From positions 1-35,731 of the forward strand of contig JAFTQX010000017.1 of NCBI GenBank assembly GCA_017462545.1: a DNA stretch of 35,731 bases, in the 5' to 3' direction. This document shows positions 16,521 to 23,176 of this stretch, piece after piece. Source of the stretch: Clostridia bacterium. GTDB lineage: Bacteria > Bacillota > Clostridia > Oscillospirales > CAG-272. Below the pieces are notes generated by a model that did not search any database, was not told the origin of the DNA, and saw only the letters and a list, made by a program, of their open reading frames with translations. How positions within the stretch are numbered: the first letter of the stretch is position 1; every line of letters begins with the position of its first letter. The position numbers and the translations under genes were made by a program.

Positions 16521-16581
16521 CGTAAATTTCCTTCTTGCTTTCGTAATTTGTCCGAATTTTCCGAATTTTTTGCCGTATTCT
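16521..16581 (+). promoter_or_regulatory. AT-rich leader with phased CGTAATTT-type motifs before terS
   Basis: Five related words, CGTAAATTT (16521), CGTAATTTG (16542), CGAATTTT (16553), CGAATTTTT (16562) and CGTATTC (16574), are spaced 21, 11, 9 and 12 bases, close to helical turns. The stretch is much richer in A and T than its surroundings. It could hold the cassette's promoter or a terminase or regulator binding site; no clean sigma-A promoter is visible. Confidence 0.35.
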
Positions 16582-16610
16582 TGTGTTGTCAGACGGAAGG
16601 AGGCCCTATT

Positions 16611-16964
16611 TTGGCAAAGAAAAAGGAACACGAAAAGCAGGACAACGAAAAACAGGCACCCCCCTGCCGCGCCACGCGCGGGGAGGGCAGCAACCGGGCA
16701 TTGGAAAAATTATGGAGCCGCAGAATGGCACTGATCGGGCTGAAAAGGATCTACGAGACCGCGCTGGAAGGCGCGCGCACGGAGATCCGCGACGAGGACG
16801 GCGCCCTCGTTGAGGTGAAGTTCAACCCCTCGGCAGCCAACGCGGCCACGAAGGCGATCGAAGCCGCCAACCGCATGCTCGGCTACACCGTACCCGAGGA
16901 GGATACGGCGGGGGATACGCTGTTTTCCGTTGAGCTGGGAGAGGCGGAGGAATACGCAGAATGA
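16611..16964 (+). CDS. Probable terminase small subunit
   Basis: A 117-residue charged protein read from a TTG start with an ideal GGAAGGAGG seven bases upstream; the frame extends further up but only into an AT-rich leader. It has a basic N-terminus (AKKKEHEKQ), a central helix SRRMALIGLKRIYETALEGA, and a segment ANAATKAIEAANRMLGY that resembles the ends of small terminase subunits. It overlaps the large terminase gene by four bases (ATGA). By position and size it should be the DNA-recognition subunit of the packaging motor. Sequence alone gives moderate support. Confidence 0.7.
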   Translation: MAKKKEHEKQDNEKQAPPCRATRGEGSNRALEKLWSRRMALIGLKRIYETALEGARTEIRDEDGALVEVKFNPSAANAATKAIEAANRMLGYTVPEEDTAGDTLFSVELGEAEEYAE

Positions 16965-18295
16965 ACAAGCTCCGCTTTCCCGAGCCCTTTGCGCAGCAGA
17001 AGGAGTTTTTGCGGGCACGCGAGCGATTTGTGGCCTACGGCGGCAGCCGTGGGGGAGGCAAGTCCTTTGCTGTACGCATGAAGGCTTCCCTCTCTGCGCT
17101 GCGCTATGGCGGCATTCGTATTCTCATTCTGCGCCGCTCCTATCCCGAGCTGTACGAAAACCACATCAAGGAGCTGCGACGCTCCCTGCGCGGTGTGGCC
17201 GACTATCGGGATACGGACAAGTCCCTCTCCTTTCCAAACGGATCGCTCATCAAGTTTGGCTATTGCGACGCGGATGCCGATGCCGAGCGATACCAGGGGC
17301 AGGAATACGATATGATCTTTATGGACGAGGCTACCCATTTTACCGAGTATCAATTTTCCTGCCTGACGGCATGCCTGCGCGGCATGGGCGATTTTCCCCG
17401 CCGCTTTTACCTGACCTGCAACCCGGGCGGCGTGGGCCACGCCTGGGTCAAGCGGCTCTTTATCGACCGCGACTACCGCGCGGGCGAGCGGCCCGAGGAC
17501 TATCGCTTTATCCGCTCCTCGGTCTATGACAACCTGCCGCTGCTTGAAAAGGACCCCTCTTACCTCACACGGCTGGAGGGGCTGCCCTCCGAGATGCGCC
17601 GCGCGTGGCTAGAGGGCGACTGGGATCTCTTGGCGGGGCAATTCTTCTCCGAGTTTCGCCGCGACATCCACGTCTGTGAGCCAAGAGAGCTGCCGCCCGG
17701 GGTGCGCATCTATCGCGCCTTTGACTACGGCCTTGACATGCTGGCCTGCCTGTGGTTTGCCCTGGACGAGCGCGGAAGCGTGACCGTCATTCGTGAGTTG
17801 GCTGCGCCGGGGCTGATCGTTTCTGCCGCGGCGGAGGCGATTCTTTCCCATTCTCCCGAGCCGGTGGTGGCTACGCTGGCACCGCCTGACCTGTGGAACC
17901 GCCAAAAGGACACAGGCCGCAGCATGTGGGAGCTGTTTGAGGAGCATGGGCTGCGCCTTTCGCGGGCAGACCCCAACCGCGTGCAGGGCTGGATGCAGGT
18001 CAAGGAGGCACTTTGCCCCCGTGACGTGGGCAACGGGGAGAAGGAGCCCCGCCTGCAGATCTTTTCGTCCTGCCATGAGCTGATCCGCTGTCTGACATCC
18101 CTGCGGCATGATCCGCACACACCGGGTGACTGTGCAAGTGAGCCGCACGAGATCACCCACCTGCCCGATGCGCTGCGCTATTTTCTGCGCAGCCGCGTGA
18201 CCCCTGCGCGGGCAAAACAAGAGGAAGAAAAAAGCCCCCTTGCCGTCTATTACGCACGGCGGCACGGGCAAGGAAGGAAAGGAAGATTTAACTGA
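16961..18295 (+). CDS. Phage terminase large subunit
   Basis: A 444-residue DNA-packaging motor. The N-terminal ATPase has Walker A YGGSRGGGKS (about residues 27-36), Walker B MIFMDEATH and motif III TCNPGG. The C-terminal RNase H-like nuclease starts at YRAFDYGLDMLACLW, with its first acidic residue in FDYG, and ends with ITHLPDALRYFL, which carries the last acidic residue. All expected motifs are present, so the enzyme looks intact. The start overlaps the small subunit by four bases and the stop overlaps the next gene by one base (TGATG). The best anchor for the phage nature of this region. Confidence 0.95.
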   Translation: MNKLRFPEPFAQQKEFLRARERFVAYGGSRGGGKSFAVRMKASLSALRYGGIRILILRRSYPELYENHIKELRRSLRGVADYRDTDKSLSFPNGSLIKFGYCDADADAERYQGQEYDMIFMDEATHFTEYQFSCLTACLRGMGDFPRRFYLTCNPGGVGHAWVKRLFIDRDYRAGERPEDYRFIRSSVYDNLPLLEKDPSYLTRLEGLPSEMRRAWLEGDWDLLAGQFFSEFRRDIHVCEPRELPPGVRIYRAFDYGLDMLACLWFALDERGSVTVIRELAAPGLIVSAAAEAILSHSPEPVVATLAPPDLWNRQKDTGRSMWELFEEHGLRLSRADPNRVQGWMQVKEALCPRDVGNGEKEPRLQIFSSCHELIRCLTSLRHDPHTPGDCASEPHEITHLPDALRYFLRSRVTPARAKQEEEKSPLAVYYARRHGQGRKGRFN

Positions 18296-18636
18296 TGAAC
18301 ACCAAGGAGCTCTTTTTTCGGGCACGCGAACGATGCCCGATGGAGCAAAGCGAGTTCCTCGGCTATCTCGGCGATTGCGTGCGCACATTGCTTGCACGCT
18401 ACCCCACCGCCCTCTTGGCGCGGGCAGGGGACGGCGAGATCGGCGCACCCGAGACACTCGAGGATGACTGCGGGCTTGACCCGCTTTACGACGGCGCCCT
18501 GATCGCAGGGGCCATTGCCGGCAAGACGAAGGAGGCCGCAGACACAAGCGCCTTTCTTACCGAGGCCGAGCACGCCTATCGCGCCTGCTGGCGCAGGGCG
18601 GCCAAGGGCAAGCGCATGGCGCGGGGGAGGTGGTAA
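18295..18636 (+). CDS. Small phage protein of unknown function, possible head-tail joining protein
   Basis: A 113-residue protein without recognised domain. The first two thirds are acidic and helical (MEQSEFLGYLGDCVRTLLARYPTALL... is the main helical part), the end is basic (RRAAKGKRMARGRW). It sits between terminase and the gp4-like connector, with one-base overlap upstream and two bases to the next start, so it is translated with the packaging and neck genes. Head completion or connector functions are common at this position but unproved. Confidence 0.6.
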   Translation: MNTKELFFRARERCPMEQSEFLGYLGDCVRTLLARYPTALLARAGDGEIGAPETLEDDCGLDPLYDGALIAGAIAGKTKEAADTSAFLTEAEHAYRACWRRAAKGKRMARGRW

Positions 18637-18638
18637 CG

Positions 18639-19238
18639 ATGTTTACTTCCCATATGCGCATTGGCGCGTTTCTTGACAGTCTGATCACCGACATGGGGCT
18701 CTATAACGACCGCGACCGTGGCTTTTACCGTGATCGGATGAACGAGACGCTGACCTTTCTCTACACCGCCGTGATCCGTGAGCGGGCAGAGGGCAAGGCC
18801 ACGCCGCTTGGCGGGCTGATCGCTTGTGCTGACATCCCCACCCCCGATGGCACGGCGGCCGTACAGCCAAGCGATATTTTGGCCGTGTACTGCGGCAGCC
18901 ACCAGCTGCGCTATCTGCCACCCGAAAATCTGCACGCGGCCGATGGCATGTCCTGCTGCTTTTACACCGTGACCGAGGACGGCATTCTGCTCTCGCACGC
19001 AAACACGGTGCAGCCGCTGCGCGTGATCTTTACCATTCGCCCGCCGCAATACGGTGCGGATGGCGAGGACGCCTGTCTGCCGATGCCGGAGGAATTTGTG
19101 CCGCTGGTGGCGGCCAAGATCCGGGGCGATGTGTACCGCGCGGCAAATGAGGACGAGCTTTCGGCCAAGTGGCTTGCCGTCTACAATTCCCTGCTCTCGG
19201 ATTTTTACGACTATCTGGCCGCGCGGAGAAGGAGATAA
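18639..19238 (+). CDS. Probable head-tail connector (P22 gp4-like adaptor)
   Basis: A 199-residue protein starting at the ATG at 18639, eight bases after GGGGGAGG; a GTG at 18630 is rejected because it overlaps the ribosome binding site. The ending, PMPEEFVPLVAAKIRGDVYRAANEDELSAKWLAVYNSLLSDF, is typical of podovirus head-tail adaptors, where a conserved PLP..F...L...A....Y...ED...A..Y...Y..... pattern ends the protein. Together with the P22-type portal and gp10-like proteins further on, it points to a short-tailed particle. Family placement is by pattern only. Confidence 0.6.
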   Translation: MFTSHMRIGAFLDSLITDMGLYNDRDRGFYRDRMNETLTFLYTAVIRERAEGKATPLGGLIACADIPTPDGTAAVQPSDILAVYCGSHQLRYLPPENLHAADGMSCCFYTVTEDGILLSHANTVQPLRVIFTIRPPQYGADGEDACLPMPEEFVPLVAAKIRGDVYRAANEDELSAKWLAVYNSLLSDFYDYLAARRRR

Positions 19239-19241
19239 GCC

Positions 19242-20303
19242 ATGTTTGCCATGCAAAAAATGATTGACAAGCTCGTCTCCGAGCTGGAGGCCGAGCGGGT
19301 GGAAAACGCCCGTTTTCGCCGCATGATGGAGGACATTCTCTACAACCTGGAGGAGGACAACATGCCAACCGTCTCCACCCGCATCCGCGAGGATGAAAAA
19401 AGCCTTGGCCTCTTGGTAGAGGATGGCAACGTTCGCGGCAACGTGCTGGTGGAGGCCATCAACGGCACATCGGCTGTGACCATCGGCGCGGACAAGATCG
19501 ACCTTGACGGCAGCCTGATCGTCGACAAGATCAACGATACCACGTCTGTTTCCATCAAGGCAGACAAGATCGAGCTGGATGGCAAGCTGATCGTAGACAC
19601 GATCAACGAAACAAGCGATGTGACCATCAATGCCGACAAGATCCTTCTCGACGCCGATCGGATCAATCTGGACGGCAAGGTCATCATCAACAAGATCAAC
19701 GACACAAGTGACGTGACCATCAAGGCAGACAAGATCGACCTTGGCGGCAAGGTCATCATCGACAAAATCAACGAGGCAAGCAATGTGACCATCAAGGCGG
19801 ACAAGATCAACCTCAACGGCGCGGTGACGGCAAATGAGAATTTTGTCATTGCCGAGGACGGCAGCGTTGCCTGCCGCGCGCTTTCGGTCACGGGCGGAAA
19901 CATCCTTTTGCCCGACCCGGGCGACGGCTCTGCCGTGCTGCGGGTAGAGAGCGAGGATGAAGGTGGCGGTGTGACGATCTTTGCCGATCGCATTGCCTTT
20001 GACGGCAGCCTGACCGACGGCTGGGAGCAGGAGGCCTCGCTCACCCTTGAGCAGCTGATGATGAAAAACAAGGTATCCGCCGACGCATACAATGCAACGG
20101 CCGAGTGCACCTATCTCCGCCCGGGCAATCTTCGCCTGACTCGCACAGACACCGAAAACGGCGCGACGGGCGAGCAGGAGGAGGCCGTTTACGGGGCGCG
20201 TGGGATCATGATCCCCTACCTGTACAAGGAAGCGGAAGCAAAAACGAGCGACATGCTGCCGCTCTACATCGATGCCTACGGCCGTATCTGTGCCGTACGA
20301 TAA
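19242..20303 (+). CDS. Phage fibre-like protein with 24-residue tandem repeats
   Basis: A 353-residue protein. The N-terminus (1-45) is a coiled coil (KMIDKLVSELEAERVENARFR). Residues 80-190 carry five imperfect 24-residue repeats of the form V(T/S)I.ADKI.LDG..I.DKIN..., with ADKI codons at 19488, 19560, 19632, 19725 and 19797. Such repeats build the triple-stranded beta shafts of phage fibres. A short domain of about 110 residues follows and ends with YLYKEAEAKTSDMLPLYIDAYGRICAVR. AAGGAGAT precedes the ATG. It should be a structural or receptor-binding fibre. Its place between connector and scaffold is unusual for a fibre gene. Confidence 0.7.
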   Translation: MFAMQKMIDKLVSELEAERVENARFRRMMEDILYNLEEDNMPTVSTRIREDEKSLGLLVEDGNVRGNVLVEAINGTSAVTIGADKIDLDGSLIVDKINDTTSVSIKADKIELDGKLIVDTINETSDVTINADKILLDADRINLDGKVIINKINDTSDVTIKADKIDLGGKVIIDKINEASNVTIKADKINLNGAVTANENFVIAEDGSVACRALSVTGGNILLPDPGDGSAVLRVESEDEGGGVTIFADRIAFDGSLTDGWEQEASLTLEQLMMKNKVSADAYNATAECTYLRPGNLRLTRTDTENGATGEQEEAVYGARGIMIPYLYKEAEAKTSDMLPLYIDAYGRICAVR

Positions 20304-20330
20304 CAGCCGTCAAAACAAAAAGGAGGAAGT

Positions 20331-20945
20331 ATGACAGAGGAAGTCATTCACAAAAAAGAGCCCGAGGCAGCCAACACGCAGGCTGCCGAACAACGTGAAG
20401 AGGCACCTACCGCCAAGGGCGGCCCGCTCTCGCCTGCGGCGATGGCGGCGTTTGCGCGTTTTCTTGACGCGCTGAACGAGGAAGACAAGCAGGTGCTGAC
20501 CGGACTGCTGACCCGTTTTCGGGAAATGGCAGCAGAGAGCCTTGCAGCCGCGCAGGCTGCCGAGGAGGAGGCCATGCTGGCCGCGATGGAAGAAATTCCT
20601 GTTTTTGCAGGCATTCGCGGTCGAACGGATGCCATGCACGCGCTGATCGCGCAGGTGCCGTGGCTGCGCTCGCTGCCCCTGCGTGACCGTCTTGCAGCCG
20701 CCTGCTATATTGATCGCGGTATGCAGCAGCACACCCCCACGCCGGAGGAAAAGCTGCAGGCCGTCCTCTCTGACCCCGCCCTGCTCCGCGCCTTGGCCGA
20801 AAAGCAGGCCGCCCTGCGTGCAGCGCAGGCAAGGGGCACCCCGCCTGCAGTAGGCACCGGCCTTGCCCCCGCCACGGTCAAGGAGAAGCCGAAATCGCTC
20901 TCCGAGGCGAAGACCGAGGCAAAGCGGTTTTTGAGGGCGAAGTAA
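20331..20945 (+). CDS. Probable capsid scaffolding protein
   Basis: A 204-residue, Ala/Glu-rich, helical protein just upstream of the capsid gene. The N-terminal 35 residues are acidic and disordered. The centre (DALNEEDKQVLTGLLTRF, EMAAESLAAAQAAEEEAM) is coiled coil. The C-terminus is basic (KEKPKSLSEAKTEAKRFLRAK), as in scaffolds that bind the inside of the capsid shell. AAAAAGGAGG precedes the ATG. No domain is recognised; the role rests on composition and position. Translation initiation looks strong. Confidence 0.6.
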   Translation: MTEEVIHKKEPEAANTQAAEQREEAPTAKGGPLSPAAMAAFARFLDALNEEDKQVLTGLLTRFREMAAESLAAAQAAEEEAMLAAMEEIPVFAGIRGRTDAMHALIAQVPWLRSLPLRDRLAAACYIDRGMQQHTPTPEEKLQAVLSDPALLRALAEKQAALRAAQARGTPPAVGTGLAPATVKEKPKSLSEAKTEAKRFLRAK

Positions 20946-20967
20946 GGGGAAGGAGGATGAGAAGGGC

Positions 20968-20995
20968 GTGAAAACTTTTTGCAAAAAGTTTTCAC
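20968..20995. repeat. Perfect 28-base palindrome, CTTTTTGCAAAA family, copy 2
   Basis: GTGAAAACTTTTT/GC/AAAAAGTTTTCAC reads the same on both strands and is followed by CTTTCAAAAACCTTT. The copy at 6256-6283 has the same core and the reverse-complement flank. Confidence 0.8.
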
Positions 20996-21068
20996 ACTTT
21001 CAAAAACCTTTCGGGAAAAAGCAAGACGCACGCCCGTTATTTGGTAGGAGACGGCACCTCACCCTTTC

Positions 21069-21185
21069 TGTCATCCTGAACGGAGTGAAGGATCTTTTCG
21101 AGCGGAGCGAGAAACACCTATGCTTTGATGTTCTTTCGTTTCGCCTTACGGCGAAAAGATCCTTCGCCGGAGGCTCAGGATGACA
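21069..21185. repeat. Palindromic intergenic repeat (TGTCATYCTGA family), copy 2, inside the phage cassette
   Basis: TGTCATCCTGA at the left, TCAGGATGACA at the right, with GAAGGATC and GATCCTTCG inner arms. Same architecture as copies in host intergenic regions. Confidence 0.88.
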
Positions 21186-21293
21186 TCCTACGGGTGTCGC
21201 CTCTCTGAAAAACGTAACCACCCCCACCCCATTTGCGTGCCGCAAATTGACACCAAAAAACTTACAAAACACAATAAAAAGGAGAAAAAAACT

Positions 21294-22469
21294 ATGTCTC
21301 AGATCTTAACCAATATTGAAGGAAGTCTCAAGGACAAATACCAGCCCGCGCTTTCCAACCTGATCAACATCGAGCCCTCGCCCTTTCTGGAGATGATCCG
21401 CAAGGAGCCGCTGCAGAACAACAAGGTTCGCATGGCTGCCCCCATCGGTCTCAACGGCGGCTTTGGCTTTGGCGCAGAGGGTGCCTCTACCCCCGCCTCT
21501 GCCGAGCAGCGCTACCTCGACTTTGAGCTGAATGCGGTGGACATGTACGTGGACATGCAGATCTCCAACAAGACCGTGGTTCTCGGCTCCTCGAACACCG
21601 GCTCGATGATCAACGCGCTGGATGCCGAAATCAAGGGCTCCTACGCCGCAGCAAAATGGAACCTTGGTCGTGCGCTCTTTGGCGACGGCAGCGGCATTCT
21701 CTGCCACTTTAACCCCATGGATGATGCCGCAGAGGAGCTGACCGTAGACGATACCGGCAAGCTCATGGAGGGCATTCTGGTAGACGTATACATCGGCGCG
21801 GGCACGAGCTACTCTCGCCAGCTCAGCGGTGTGCGCGTTCTCTCGGTTGACCACAAGAACAAGAAGGTCAAGTTCAACATGGACGAGATCTACATTGAAG
21901 AGCCGGGCATGCTGACCGTGCAGAACAGCTACAACCGCGAGATCACCGGCCTTGGCGCGATCTTTGGCAATGGGGAGAGCCTGTACGGTGTTTCCCGCGT
22001 GGAGAACCCCTGCCTCATCCCGCAGAGCTACTCTCTTGGCGGCAAGATCACCGACATCGGCCTCTATCGCGGCATTCGTGATGCCAAGAAGTACCGCGGT
22101 GCCAAGATCAACCTGATCATGATGGGCGACCGCGCCTTTGAAGCATACCAGACCTACATGGACGATCACACCACCCACCTCGTAGACAAGCACAAGTTTG
22201 TCGGCGGCTCTACCGGCTACTCCATTCTGGTGGGCGACCAGGAGGTCATTCTGGTCAACGAGAGCATGATCCCCGAAAACGAGGCCTGGGGTGTGGACAC
22301 CGATTCCTTTATCCTGCAGCAGACCCCGTGGGAATTCCTCTCTAACCAGGGCAGCATCTTCTCGCTGATGGCAAACAGCTCGATCTACCGCGCGCTGCTT
22401 GCCTCCTACGGCAACCTCATCTGCTCGAACCCCGGCGGCTGCGTGAAGTTTACCGACTGCGCCGCGTAA
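21294..22469 (+). CDS. Phage major capsid protein
   Basis: A 391-residue protein starting MSQILTNIEGSLKDKYQ at 21294, after AAAAAGGAG. The position after a scaffold-like gene, the length, and segments such as RMAAPIGLNGGFGFGAEGAS, DMYVDMQISNKTVVLG, the INLIMMGDRAFEAYQTYM strand-helix and FILQQTPWEFLSNQGSIFSLM are those of an HK97-fold capsid protein. No N-terminal delta domain or protease gene is present, which fits assembly on a separate scaffold as in P22-type phages. The frame could be extended to 21180, but that part is repeat sequence and lacks a ribosome binding site. Confidence 0.88.
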   Translation: MSQILTNIEGSLKDKYQPALSNLINIEPSPFLEMIRKEPLQNNKVRMAAPIGLNGGFGFGAEGASTPASAEQRYLDFELNAVDMYVDMQISNKTVVLGSSNTGSMINALDAEIKGSYAAAKWNLGRALFGDGSGILCHFNPMDDAAEELTVDDTGKLMEGILVDVYIGAGTSYSRQLSGVRVLSVDHKNKKVKFNMDEIYIEEPGMLTVQNSYNREITGLGAIFGNGESLYGVSRVENPCLIPQSYSLGGKITDIGLYRGIRDAKKYRGAKINLIMMGDRAFEAYQTYMDDHTTHLVDKHKFVGGSTGYSILVGDQEVILVNESMIPENEAWGVDTDSFILQQTPWEFLSNQGSIFSLMANSSIYRALLASYGNLICSNPGGCVKFTDCAA

Positions 22470-22508
22470 GCGAAGCCATCCTCGCCAAAAGCTGAAGCCT
22501 GTCTCATC

Positions 22509-22557
22509 GCTCTCCCCCTTCCCGTGAGGAGGGGAGCGACGGGCGCAGCCTTTTTTT
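22509..22557 (+). terminator. Possible terminator or attenuator after the capsid gene
   Basis: GCTCTCCCCCTTCC and GGAGGGGAGC form an imperfect hairpin, and T7 follows at 22551. The stem is related to other host repeats (27966-27983, 28436-28450), so it may be a repeat rather than a dedicated site. Confidence 0.4.
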
Positions 22558-22591
22558 AAAAGCGAGGGGGGTCAAAACGAAAGGAGATTGC

Positions 22592-22849
22592 ATGACACTT
22601 GAACAATTCGGCATTTTTGCCGGGATCTTGGTGGCGTTTGTCTCTCTCTTGACGCCGCTTGTGCGCCTCAACGGTCTGCTCTCCCGCCTCAATGTGCTGC
22701 TGGACAGCCTGCAGGCACGCACGCTGCGCTGTGAGGCGCGGCTGGACGAGCTGGAGGCGCGGCTTTCTCAAGAGACGGCAGCGCTGGCCACCGTGCGTGA
22801 ATCGGTCTTTCACGCGCACCACCGCTTGGACGAGTTGAACAAAGAATAA
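22592..22849 (+). CDS. Small membrane-anchored coiled-coil protein
   Basis: An 85-residue protein with one N-terminal hydrophobic segment (about 7-25, FGIFAGILVAFVSLLTPLV) followed by a long amphipathic helix to the end (ARLDELEARLSQETAALATV). AAAGGAG precedes the ATG. It is next to a holin-like gene and could be a lysis accessory or spanin-like or virion membrane protein. No family is recognised. Gene reality is supported by its ribosome binding site and position in the operon. Confidence 0.65.
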   Translation: MTLEQFGIFAGILVAFVSLLTPLVRLNGLLSRLNVLLDSLQARTLRCEARLDELEARLSQETAALATVRESVFHAHHRLDELNKE

Positions 22850-22870
22850 AAAAACAAAGGAGGACCTTAT

Positions 22871-23176
22871 ATGGCACACATCACGCTTCCCATCCTATGC
22901 GCCGTTTGCGCCCTTGCCTGCGTGGCGGCGGCGATCTATTTTGCGCGCCGCAGGCTTTCTGCCCGCGCAAAGGACATTCTGCTTGGCCTGGTGGCCGAGG
23001 CGGAGAGCTACTTTGGCGAGGGAACGGGGAAAATTAAATTTTCCGCCGTGCTCGGCCGCCTGTATGAAATGATGCCCGCCGTGCTGCAGCTGCTCTTTAA
23101 GCCCGCCACCATTGAGGGCTGGATTGAGGAGGCTGTCAGCGCGCTCAAATCCTATCTCCGTGAGGCGAACGCATGA
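22871..23176 (+). CDS. Holin-like membrane protein
   Basis: A 101-residue protein with an N-terminal membrane helix (ITLPILCAVCALACVAAAIYF, about 4-24), then ILLGLVAEAESYFGEGTGKIKF. The AEAE..FG.GTG.K pattern is that of LLH-type phage holins, small membrane proteins that open the cell membrane for lysis. AAAGGAGG precedes the ATG. The stop overlaps the portal start (ATGA, 23173-23176). A holin between capsid and portal genes, with no lysin nearby, is unusual, so a structural or membrane-docking role remains possible. Confidence 0.65.
   Translation: MAHITLPILCAVCALACVAAAIYFARRRLSARAKDILLGLVAEAESYFGEGTGKIKFSAVLGRLYEMMPAVLQLLFKPATIEGWIEEAVSALKSYLREANA

Larger units (their letters stand above)
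20946..21293. other. 348-base gap between scaffold and capsid genes, made of host-type repeats
   Basis: It contains a perfect 28-base palindrome (20968-20995) and a full TGTCATCC palindromic repeat (21069-21185), then an AT-rich leader with AAAAAGGAG for the capsid gene. No gene is seen. A spurious in-frame extension of the capsid gene to 21180 starts inside the repeat. Confidence 0.75.

Noticed and set aside
21180..21293. N-terminal extension of the capsid protein
   Set aside because: The extra 38 codons start inside a palindromic repeat and lack a ribosome binding site; AAAAAGGAG lies before the ATG at 21294.
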